In this document: piece after piece, positions 5,783 to 12,147 of the stretch
Position numbering within the stretch: the stretch's first letter is position 1
Layout of the letters: every line of letters begins with the position of its first letter
Assembly: GCA_016649795.1 (NCBI GenBank)
Contig: JAENWZ010000029.1
Span: forward strand, 1 to 13,768
Length of the DNA: 13,768 bases
Direction: 5' to 3'
From: Proteiniphilum sp.
GTDB lineage: Bacteria > Bacteroidota > Bacteroidia > Bacteroidales > Dysgonomonadaceae
The notes under the pieces: generated by a model
Database searches by the model: none
What the model was told of the DNA's origin: nothing
The model's input: the letters and a program-made list of their open reading frames with translations, nothing else
Program-made: the position numbers and the translations under genes

Positions 5783-7942
5783 TCAGAGATTATCCCTGTA
5801 GAAGCGGATCACCTTTTGGTTCAGATAGGTGCGTGCATTACCTGCAGCGATGGAGTGATCACTGTCGGGGAAGAAGAACATTTCGAAATGTTTGTTCGCC
5901 TCAATCAGTGCCCTTGTATATTCTACGGAGTTCTGTAAATGGACATTATCGTCCGACGTACCGTGCATAAGCAGCAGCATACCCTCGAGCTTTGAAGCCA
6001 GGGCAACCGGCGAGCCATTCTCATACCCCGCGTTGTTCTGCTGGGGCGTACGCATGAAACGCTCCGTGTAGACAGTATCATAAAAGCGCCAGTCCGTCAC
6101 CGGAGCGATGGCCACACCCGCCTTAAAGATGCCGTTGCCGCGGCTCATGCTCATCAGCACATTATAACCTCCGTAGCTCCATCCCCATATGCCGATACGT
6201 TCACCGTCGATATAGGGCAGCGATCCGAGGTAGCGCGCTGCAGCGATCTGATCGTCCGACTCATTGATGCCCAGATACATGTAGGTGCTCTTGCGGAACT
6301 CCACACCCCGCGCAGCGGTACCTCGTCCATCCACCGAAGCCACCACGATATCCTCATTCAGCAGTGCGTGGTACCAGGAGACGTTGAACTGGTCCTGCAC
6401 CTGTTGTGAGTTGGGTCCGCTGTACTGCACCATCACCACCGGATATTTCTTGTTGGGATTGAAGCTGGCAGGCTTCAGAATCCAGCCGTTCAGTTGTGTG
6501 GTTCCGTCCGCCGCCGGCAGGGTGATAAACTCTCTTTGCGGCAGTTGTGTGGCAGCGAGGGTGGCACGCAGCTCACTGTTATCTTCCAGCATCCGCAGCT
6601 CTTTCCCGTTCGCATCATGCAGGGTGCTCACCGTCGGCGTGACGACATCAGAATGCCGGAGCAGATAGTACTTCCCGTTCTCACTGAAGGTGGCGCTGTT
6701 GAACCCCGGCAGCGGAGACAGCTTCTGCGGCTCCCCCTTGCCGATGTTGATCCTATAGATATCGCGCCGCAGGGGTGACTCGTCGGCAGCCTCGTAGAAG
6801 ATGGTCTGCGTCTGCGTGTCCGTCGCCAGCAGGGCGGTCACATCATAATTGCCCGAGGTGAGCTGCTTCTGCAGCGTTCCCGACAAACCGTATATATATA
6901 TGTGGCTGTAGCCATCCCTCTCCGATACCCAGGTGAACTTATCATTCATGAAGCGGATTGATGAAATCCAATCCTGGTCCACATAGTACTTGCTCTCCTC
7001 GCGGAGTATTAGTTTGGCTACCGTGGAGCGTGGGTTCACGAAGTAAAGGTCGAACCGGTTCTGGTCCCTGTTGAGCGTCATCACCGCCAGCTGTTCGGGA
7101 GCGCCCGTGAAGGTGATGCGGGGGATGTAACCATCCTTGTCCATCGGCAGATCTATGGTGCGTGTCGTCCTTGCTGAAATATCGAAGATGCGGCACTCAA
7201 CCGTAGAGTTGGTCTCTCCCGGCTTGGGGTATTTGAACCGGTGGAAACCGGGGTATAGCTCCTTGTTGTAGGTCTGGAACGAGAACTCCTTCACAGCAGA
7301 CTCATCCGTGCGCACGAAAGCGAGCAGGCTGTTGTCCGGAGAGAACTCCATCAGCCTTGTCACAGCGAACTCCTCCTCGTAGACCCAGTCGGTAGCGCCG
7401 TTGATGATCTTGTTGATCTCCCCGTCCGTGGTCACCTGCGACTCGGTATCAAAATCGAACTTGGTGAGCCATATATCATTGTCGATCACATAGGCCACCA
7501 TCCTGCTGTCGGGGGAGAAGACCGGGATCATCTGCTTCGACGGCTGCTCCGAGAGCCTGCGTACCATGTTGCGGCGCACATCGTGATAGTAGTAGTCCGC
7601 ACGGAACGAATGGCGGTAGATCTGCTCACGCTCCCTGTATACTAGAACCTTGTTCTCATCGGGACTCACCAGGAACCCCTGGAACGAGTCGAAGGTGCAG
7701 TTGCGTGCCGTCCGCGTGCTGAAGAGCGTGTCCACAGCATCGCCTGAGGCGTAGGCGTACTTGATCACGGCCGTCCGCCCGGCATCGGTGCGATAGTAGT
7801 GCATGCCGTCGTGTGAGGAGACCATGGCCGGCACACCGCGGGGTGTGAACTTGCCGTTCTGTATATCACTCAAGGTATAGTTCTGTGCCGACAGCGACAG
7901 AAAAAAGATGGCCGACAGCGCTGTAAAAAGGATTCTTCTCAT
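5783..7942 (-). CDS. Dipeptidyl peptidase IV (S9B family prolyl peptidase)
   Basis: The 719-aa protein has a signal peptide (about residues 1-19, ending SLSAQ). A beta-propeller (about 40-455) is followed by an alpha/beta-hydrolase domain (about 465-719). The triad is intact: Ser589 in GWSYGGY, Asp664 in GTSDDNVH, His696 in DSDHSI. These fit a constant 4-residue offset from Porphyromonas gingivalis DPP4 (S593, D668, H700, recalled). DWVYEEEF (Glu189-Glu190) is the double-Glu motif that holds the substrate N-terminus. The enzyme removes Xaa-Pro and Xaa-Ala dipeptides from oligopeptides in the periplasm or at the cell surface. It is transcribed alone, has its own terminator, and lies divergent to an OPT peptide transporter, so peptide catabolism is the likely role. 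No C-terminal secretion domain is present. Confidence 0.96.
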   Translation of the reverse strand: MRRILFTALSAIFFLSLSAQNYTLSDIQNGKFTPRGVPAMVSSHDGMHYYRTDAGRTAVIKYAYASGDAVDTLFSTRTARNCTFDSFQGFLVSPDENKVLVYREREQIYRHSFRADYYYHDVRRNMVRRLSEQPSKQMIPVFSPDSRMVAYVIDNDIWLTKFDFDTESQVTTDGEINKIINGATDWVYEEEFAVTRLMEFSPDNSLLAFVRTDESAVKEFSFQTYNKELYPGFHRFKYPKPGETNSTVECRIFDISARTTRTIDLPMDKDGYIPRITFTGAPEQLAVMTLNRDQNRFDLYFVNPRSTVAKLILREESKYYVDQDWISSIRFMNDKFTWVSERDGYSHIYIYGLSGTLQKQLTSGNYDVTALLATDTQTQTIFYEAADESPLRRDIYRINIGKGEPQKLSPLPGFNSATFSENGKYYLLRHSDVVTPTVSTLHDANGKELRMLEDNSELRATLAATQLPQREFITLPAADGTTQLNGWILKPASFNPNKKYPVVMVQYSGPNSQQVQDQFNVSWYHALLNEDIVVASVDGRGTAARGVEFRKSTYMYLGINESDDQIAAARYLGSLPYIDGERIGIWGWSYGGYNVLMSMSRGNGIFKAGVAIAPVTDWRFYDTVYTERFMRTPQQNNAGYENGSPVALASKLEGMLLLMHGTSDDNVHLQNSVEYTRALIEANKHFEMFFFPDSDHSIAAGNARTYLNQKVIRFYRDNL

Positions 7943-7968
7943 CTCACTTAAATTATGGTTTGGAACTG

Positions 7969-7976
7969 CAAATATA
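7969..7976 (-). promoter_or_regulatory. Candidate -7 box of the dipeptidyl peptidase IV promoter
   Basis: The minus strand reads TATATTTG, an exact match to TAnnTTTG. Transcription would start near 7962, about 20 nt before the ATG. The best -33 candidate is GTTG (8002-7999) at 22 nt spacing, slightly long. Confidence 0.45.
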
Positions 7977-8138
7977 ACATCAACTAATCGATTTTACCCA
8001 ACTATTTACTCCGATTTTAAACGAATAAGGCAGAGTCTTCGTTTTTCGTTGCAGATTAAAAAGCAACCTTTTCGCACAAAGTTCGGAAAAGTAGGCTTCT
8101 CTTTACCTTTTTTTTGTATTTTCGGCAAAATTTGAAAA

Positions 8139-8216
8139 GCTGACTGCTGAAAGCTGACTGCTGAAAGCAACATCAACCCAGCTAAAAAGCTGATAGCTGA
8201 TAGCTGATAGCTGAAA
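8139..8216. repeat. Heptamer intergenic repeats, locus 3 (up to the OPT start codon)
   Basis: There are four heptads at 8139-8166 (GCTGACT, GCTGAAA, GCTGACT, GCTGAAA) and four more at 8189-8216 (GCTGATA three times, then GCTGAAA), separated by 22 bp. The second group ends 7 bp before the ATG at 8224, so it replaces the usual initiation region of the transporter gene. Confidence 0.82.
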
Positions 8217-8223
8217 ATAAACA

Positions 8224-10242
8224 ATGGAACCAAACGAAGAAAAGAAAGCAATGGAACTGCCCGAGAACGCTTACCGTGAGCTTGAACCGGGTGAAGAGTA
8301 CAAACCGGTGATGCCCGAAGACAAACCGGTTAGAGAGGTCACCTCCTGGTCTGTAGGTATGGGACTGATCATGGCCGTGATCTTCTCGGCTGCAGCAGCC
8401 TACTCGGGACTGAAGATCGGACAGGTGTTCGAAGCTGCCATCCCCATCTCCATTATCGCCGTGGGTGCTTCTGCCGCCTTCCGAAAAAAGAATGCGTTGG
8501 GACAGAATGTCATCATCCAGTCCATCGGCGCCTCATCGGGTGTGATCGTCGCCGGCGCCATCTTCACCATCCCGGGGCTCTATATCCTCCAGGCGAAGTA
8601 CCCCGAGATAGAAATCAACTTCTGGCAGATCTTCTTCTCCTCCCTGCTGGGAGGGTTCCTGGGGATCCTCTTCCTTATTCCCTTCCGCAAATATTTCGTG
8701 AAAGAGATGCACGGGAAGCTCCCCTTCCCCGAGGCGACCGCCACCACCGAGATACTGATGACCGGAGAAAAAGGGGGCAGTCAGGCCCGCCTGCTGGTCA
8801 CCAGCGGACTTATCGGGGGACTGTTCGACTTCTGCTTCTCCGCCTTCCGCCTCTGGAGTGAAGAGATCACCACCCGCATCATTCCTGCCGGAGCAATGAT
8901 GGCGGAGAGATTCAAGATGGTCTTAAAGTTCAACGTGAGCGCCCTGATCTTCAGCTTCGGATACCTGGTGGGGCTGCGTTTTGCAGTGATCATCACCGTG
9001 GGGTCGCTCCTCTCATGGCTGGTACTGATACCCCTGGTGAATGAGATTGGTGCGCTGGCAGCCACCGCCGGCGGGGGCATCAACCCCTTCGCAGCCATGT
9101 CGGCAGAAGAGATCTTCGCCACCTACGTACGTCCTATCGGTATCGGAGCCATCGCCATGGCCGGGATCATCGGGATCATCAAATCATCGTCCGTGATCGG
9201 CACCGCCTTCAAGCTGGCAGTCAGCAAGAAAGGTGTCGCCGGCGTCACCAAGACAGAAGAGAAACGTTCGCAGCGCGACCTGACCATGTCGTTCGTGATG
9301 CTCTTCCTCTTCCTCACGCTTGTCGCCATCTTTATCTTCCTGATTATTGGTGTGGAGATCACGCTGGTGCAGGCCATCGTCGCCCTGCTCACCGTCACCA
9401 TCATCTCCTTCCTCTTCACCACCGTGGCGGCCAACGCCATCGCCATTGTCGGCTCCAACCCCGTATCGGGGATGACGCTGATGACCCTGATCCTCTCCTC
9501 GGTAGTGCTCGTAGCCGTGGGACTGGAAGGATGGCAGGGGATGGTCAGTGGACTGATCATCGGAGGTATCGTATGTACCGCCCTCTCCATGGCGGGAGGC
9601 TTTGTCACCGACCTGAAGATCGGTTACTGGCTTGGCACCACCCCTGCAAAACAGGAGTCCTGGAAATTCCTCGGCACGCTGGTATCGGCAGCCACCGTAG
9701 GGGCGGTGATCTTTATCCTGAACGAGGCATACGGCTTCGTCGCCACACCTGAGCAACCTAACCCCATGGTGGCACCACAGGCCAACGCCATGGCTGCGAT
9801 CATCGAACCGCTCATGGCGGGCAGCGGCGTCAGCTGGATGCTTCTCGGCATCGGTGCTGTCATCGCTATCCTGGTCAACTGGCTTAATATCTCACCGCTG
9901 GCATTCGCACTGGGGATGTTTATCCCGCTGCCACTTAACACACCACTTGTGGTGGGGGGACTACTCAACCACTGGATCAACAAGAGCAGCAAGGACAAGG
10001 AGCTGAACAATGCTCGTCACCAACGCGCCATCCTCATCTCCTCGGGCTTTATCGCCGGAGCAGCGCTCTTTGGTGTTCTGGGAGCCCTGATCATCTTCCT
10101 CACCGGCAACGGCAATGTGCTCAACTTCAACCTCTGGTCCGACCCGCACGGCACCGGTGCACAGATTGTCGCGCTCTTTGCTTTCCTGGGACTGGTCGCC
10201 TATTTTATCTGGGAGACGAAACGGGCAAAGAAAGAAGACTGA
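8224..10242 (+). CDS. OPT family oligopeptide transporter
   Basis: The 672-aa inner-membrane protein has a charged cytosolic N-terminus of about 40 residues. About 14-16 hydrophobic segments follow, starting at WSVGMGLIMAVIFSAAAAY (residues 42-60) and ending with a helix before a KRAKKED tail. OPT-type features include SGLKIGQVFEAAIPISI, the QSIGASSGVIVAGAIF segment, LPFPEATATTEIL, and the ANAIAIVGSNPVSGMTL loop. The length suits the bacterial OPT group (about 600-700 aa). Members are secondary transporters importing small peptides with protons; some relatives carry metal-chelates, but no iron or siderophore gene is adjacent. The gene is divergent from dipeptidyl peptidase IV, which supports peptide uptake. 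I found no convincing TAnnTTTG promoter in the 280-bp divergent gap; heptamer repeats occupy the bases just before the start. Confidence 0.95.
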   Translation: MEPNEEKKAMELPENAYRELEPGEEYKPVMPEDKPVREVTSWSVGMGLIMAVIFSAAAAYSGLKIGQVFEAAIPISIIAVGASAAFRKKNALGQNVIIQSIGASSGVIVAGAIFTIPGLYILQAKYPEIEINFWQIFFSSLLGGFLGILFLIPFRKYFVKEMHGKLPFPEATATTEILMTGEKGGSQARLLVTSGLIGGLFDFCFSAFRLWSEEITTRIIPAGAMMAERFKMVLKFNVSALIFSFGYLVGLRFAVIITVGSLLSWLVLIPLVNEIGALAATAGGGINPFAAMSAEEIFATYVRPIGIGAIAMAGIIGIIKSSSVIGTAFKLAVSKKGVAGVTKTEEKRSQRDLTMSFVMLFLFLTLVAIFIFLIIGVEITLVQAIVALLTVTIISFLFTTVAANAIAIVGSNPVSGMTLMTLILSSVVLVAVGLEGWQGMVSGLIIGGIVCTALSMAGGFVTDLKIGYWLGTTPAKQESWKFLGTLVSAATVGAVIFILNEAYGFVATPEQPNPMVAPQANAMAAIIEPLMAGSGVSWMLLGIGAVIAILVNWLNISPLAFALGMFIPLPLNTPLVVGGLLNHWINKSSKDKELNNARHQRAILISSGFIAGAALFGVLGALIIFLTGNGNVLNFNLWSDPHGTGAQIVALFAFLGLVAYFIWETKRAKKED

Positions 10243-10294
10243 AAGATGAAAACTGAAAGATGAAAGATGATCGCTGAAAGCTGACCGCTGATAA
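10239..10294. repeat. Heptamer intergenic repeats, locus 4 (from the OPT stop codon)
   Basis: Eight uninterrupted heptads begin inside the last codons of the OPT gene: CTGAAAG, ATGAAAA, CTGAAAG, ATGAAAG, ATGATCG, CTGAAAG, CTGACCG, CTGATAA. The OPT stop TGA is itself part of the first unit. This is the same family as the other loci, but more degenerate at the 5' end. Confidence 0.72.
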
Positions 10295-10305
10295 AATAAG
10301 AAATT

Positions 10306-10452
10306 ATGCACAAACAATTTCTATTCCTGCTGATGCTGCTGCCGGCGCTGAACTGTGTGCGGGCTGGTGTGTATGACCGGAACTTCATCACCTACGATGA
10401 GATCATGGGTGGCGGCAGCTTGGGGTTTAACATGACATCAAGGCCGCAGTAA
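10306..10452 (+). pseudogene. Short signal-peptide ORF, probable truncated gene remnant
   Basis: ATG at 10306 opens a 48-codon frame ending at TAA 10450-10452. Residues 1-20 (MHKQFLFLLMLLPALNCVRA) form a convincing Sec signal peptide, followed by only 28 mature residues starting GVYDRNFITYDEIMGGG. Its GC-rich codon use matches the OPT gene, whereas the sequence just after it becomes strongly AT-rich. The simplest reading is the 5' end of an exported-protein gene whose remainder was lost when the AT-rich HEPN/MNT segment arrived. I do not recognise the parent family. A genuine small secreted peptide is possible. Confidence 0.45.
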
Positions 10453-10532
10453 ATTTAAGTGTGTTTTTTAATTACCTTAATTTCAACGATTTAATTTTAT
10501 AAAAATTTATATCCACATAAAGAAACAATTAC

Positions 10533-10540
10533 TATCTTTG
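10533..10540 (+). promoter_or_regulatory. Candidate -7 box for the HEPN/MNT operon
   Basis: TATCTTTG matches TAnnTTTG and lies 19 bp before the ATG at 10560, predicting a start near 10547. The only -33-like match is TTTA at 10506-10509, with long spacing. Confidence 0.45.
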
Positions 10541-10559
10541 TATATTACGTATTGCTACG

Positions 10560-10964
10560 ATGATACAGAAAAAGGATGTAATTGATGTAGTAAAATATTG
10601 GTCAGAGATGTCTGATTACGATTTTGAAACTGCTCTTGCAATGCAGGAGACAGGACGTTTTCTCTATGTCGGATTTATGTGTCATCAATCAGTAGAAAAG
10701 ATACTTAAAGCATATTTTTCTGCCGTAAAACAAGAAACACCACCTTATATTCATTCTCTTTCCCGATTAGCAGAAAAATCTGAACTTCTGCCGAGAATGA
10801 ACGAGGAGCAACTTGAAGTTGTCGACAAATTGGAGCCTTTAAATATTGAGGCACGTTATCCATCCTATAAGGAAAATTTAATGCGCAGCCTCAATAAAAA
10901 CAAATGTGATATATTATTGACCGAAACAAAAGCACTGACAGAATGGATAAAGCAGCAGCTATAA
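10560..10964 (+). CDS. HEPN domain protein (HepT-like toxin candidate)
   Basis: The 134-aa all-helical protein matches the HEPN family. An N-terminal helix (VKYWSEMSDYDFETALAMQE) precedes the hallmark second helix FLYVGFMCHQSVEKILKAYFS (about 34-54), the turn PPYIHSLSRLAE (61-72), and EARYPSYKENL (about 97-107). The RX4HXY nuclease motif of validated HepT toxins is absent; His65 and Arg99 are not in that arrangement. The gene overlaps the following MNT gene by 22 bp, the two-gene layout of HEPN/MNT toxin-antitoxin or nucleotide-modification modules. In studied pairs HepT is an RNase silenced when MntA AMPylates its tyrosine. Here the toxic activity is uncertain. The gene is visibly richer in AT than its neighbours, suggesting transfer. 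Confidence 0.88.
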   Translation: MIQKKDVIDVVKYWSEMSDYDFETALAMQETGRFLYVGFMCHQSVEKILKAYFSAVKQETPPYIHSLSRLAEKSELLPRMNEEQLEVVDKLEPLNIEARYPSYKENLMRSLNKNKCDILLTETKALTEWIKQQL

Positions 10965-11242
10965 AATTAGGAAAAGCCTATAAAGAGCTTGTCTTGCAGC
11001 ATTTTAATGTGCGAGATGTAATACTGTATGGTTCCTACGGAAAAGGCACTCCGCATCCGGACAGTGACATAGACATTGCAATCATTGTGGATTCCATTGA
11101 AGGGGATTATTTTGATAATGTTCCTTTGTTATGGAAATTAAAACGACAGATCAGTAATTTAATTGAACCTATTTTAATTTCAGAAGAGGATGACAAATCG
11201 GGTTTTTTGGAAAATATCCGAAAAACCGGAATTGTTTTGTAG
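10943..11242 (+). CDS. MNT-type nucleotidyltransferase (MntA-like antitoxin candidate)
   Basis: The 99-aa protein is a minimal nucleotidyltransferase of the pol-beta superfamily. It has the GSX10DXD signature: Gly30-Ser31 in LYGSYGKGT, Asp42 and Asp44 in SDIDIAII. These bind the nucleotide and two metal ions. The third carboxylate is probably Glu75 in LIEPILI. It starts inside the end of the HEPN gene (22-bp overlap), so the two are translationally coupled and likely form a complex. By analogy it would inactivate the HEPN partner by AMPylation, but the partner lacks the known target motif. In many such modules the MNT gene comes first; here it is second. No further gene follows before the convergent DUF4625 gene 99 bp away. 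Confidence 0.88.
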   Translation: MDKAAAIKLGKAYKELVLQHFNVRDVILYGSYGKGTPHPDSDIDIAIIVDSIEGDYFDNVPLLWKLKRQISNLIEPILISEEDDKSGFLENIRKTGIVL

Positions 11243-11341
11243 TTCCCGGACTGTATATCCGTTTAATGACAAAATCTGCTCAATGAGGCGATATTTCCGG
11301 TGCGATGGCTGTCTTGGTTGGGCGTAATTTTATTTTGAGAT

Positions 11342-11848
11342 TCAATGTAGATACTCCTCCGCGTCGTAGGAGATAAGGATCTCGCGGGCAATGAAGGATT
11401 CCTGTCCGGCCTGGTCGGTGCAGTAGATAATAAAGTGATAATGCCCCTCCTTCAGGGGTTTGCCGTTCACCGTTTCCGGAATCTCTATCAGGTGATGATG
11501 GATAGTGACGCTTCTCTTTCCGGCGATAAGCTCTTCACCCAGCGCGATAAAGTCGCTCTCCATCAATGTTTTTTCGAAAGCCACCGAGTCCTCAGTCGCA
11601 CGGGTCGTTGCGCTATGCTTATGCCCGTCGAAAGCGCCGTGGATATTTACTTTATATGAGGCAAGGGCCTCGTTATCGGACAGGGTCACCTCTAAATGAA
11701 TGTCGCTACCCGGCAGCACCGCTTCATCCTCTACAGGAGCCGTCAGCACGATCACCGGCTTCTCATTGTCGGTCACCTCTTTTTCGCACGATGTAAGGGC
11801 GATCACTGCCGCCAGTAAAAGAGTAATTGCAATATTTCTTGTCTTCAT
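11342..11848 (-). CDS. DUF4625 lipoprotein, histidine-rich
   Basis: The 168-aa product has a type II signal peptide: MKTRN, a hydrophobic core, and lipobox ALTSC with the acylated Cys21 followed by Glu. The mature part is an Ig-like beta sandwich: DNEKPVIVLTAPVEDEAVLPGSDI, LSDNEALASYKVNIHGAFDGH, and a final strand block GHYHFIIYCTDQAG. This fits DUF4625. Nine histidines lie in the mature part, including HGAFDGHKH (70-78), HHH at 117-119, HYH at 136-138 and a C-terminal His168, which suggests metal binding (inference). It lies 299 bp downstream of a TonB-dependent receptor on the same strand. It is probably anchored on the outer membrane or cell surface as an accessory to that receptor. Confidence 0.85.
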   Translation of the reverse strand: MKTRNIAITLLLAAVIALTSCEKEVTDNEKPVIVLTAPVEDEAVLPGSDIHLEVTLSDNEALASYKVNIHGAFDGHKHSATTRATEDSVAFEKTLMESDFIALGEELIAGKRSVTIHHHLIEIPETVNGKPLKEGHYHFIIYCTDQAGQESFIAREILISYDAEEYLH

Positions 11849-11856
11849 ACTGAAAG

Positions 11857-11937
11857 TTTGATTTGATAATTTGTTAATTTGACGATTGATTGATTTAGTT
11901 TGATGATTCGATAATTTGATGATTTAGTGATTTGAGA
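11857..11937. repeat. AT-rich degenerate TTTGAT/AATTTG repeats in the DUF4625 leader
   Basis: The stretch repeats TTTGATAATTTG-like words with variations (TTTGATGATT, GATAATTTGATGATTTAG, GTGATTTGAG). It ends 8 bp upstream of the DUF4625 start on the minus strand. It is distinct from the GCT-based heptads. No exact period is kept. Confidence 0.5.
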
Positions 11938-12014
11938 ACTCGACGATTATTAATAGAAGCGTAAATCAAATAGCGGTGAAACATAGACATCGATATATAT
12001 GAGGATCCCGTGAA

Positions 12015-12140
12015 GCTGAGAGCTGAAAGCTAAACCCAAACCGCTGCCCTTACAAAGCTTACAGCTTACTGCTTACAGCTTACTGCTTACTGCTTATTGC
12101 TTACAGCTTACTGCTTATTGCTTATTGCTTATAGCTGACC
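12015..12140. repeat. Heptamer intergenic repeats, locus 5 (GCTTAYN variant)
   Basis: Two heptads (GCTGAGA, GCTGAAA; 12015-12028) lead into the 22-bp block at 12029-12050 that also occurs at 4217-4239. From 12057 to 12140 there are twelve perfect in-phase heptads, eleven of the form GCTTA[CT][AT] (for example GCTTACA, GCTTACT, GCTTATT) and a final GCTGACC. The array abuts the TonB receptor stop codon at 12148-12150, with one degenerate heptad between. Confidence 0.85.
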
Positions 12141-12147
12141 GCTCTAT

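Noticed and set aside
7943..8138. Promoter for the OPT transporter
   Set aside because: T-rich tracts occur near 8105-8120, but no TAnnTTTG box with properly spaced -33 TTTG could be supported on the plus strand.
9123..9756. Minus-strand frames of 161 and 190 codons
   Set aside because: Both lie inside the OPT gene on the opposite strand and have low-complexity, biased composition.
11243..11341. Terminator or insertion border between the MNT gene and the DUF4625 gene
   Set aside because: Only short imperfect inverted repeats (CCGGAA/TTCCCGG, CGGA/TCCG) are present without a T-run, and no target duplication matching the 10450 region was found.
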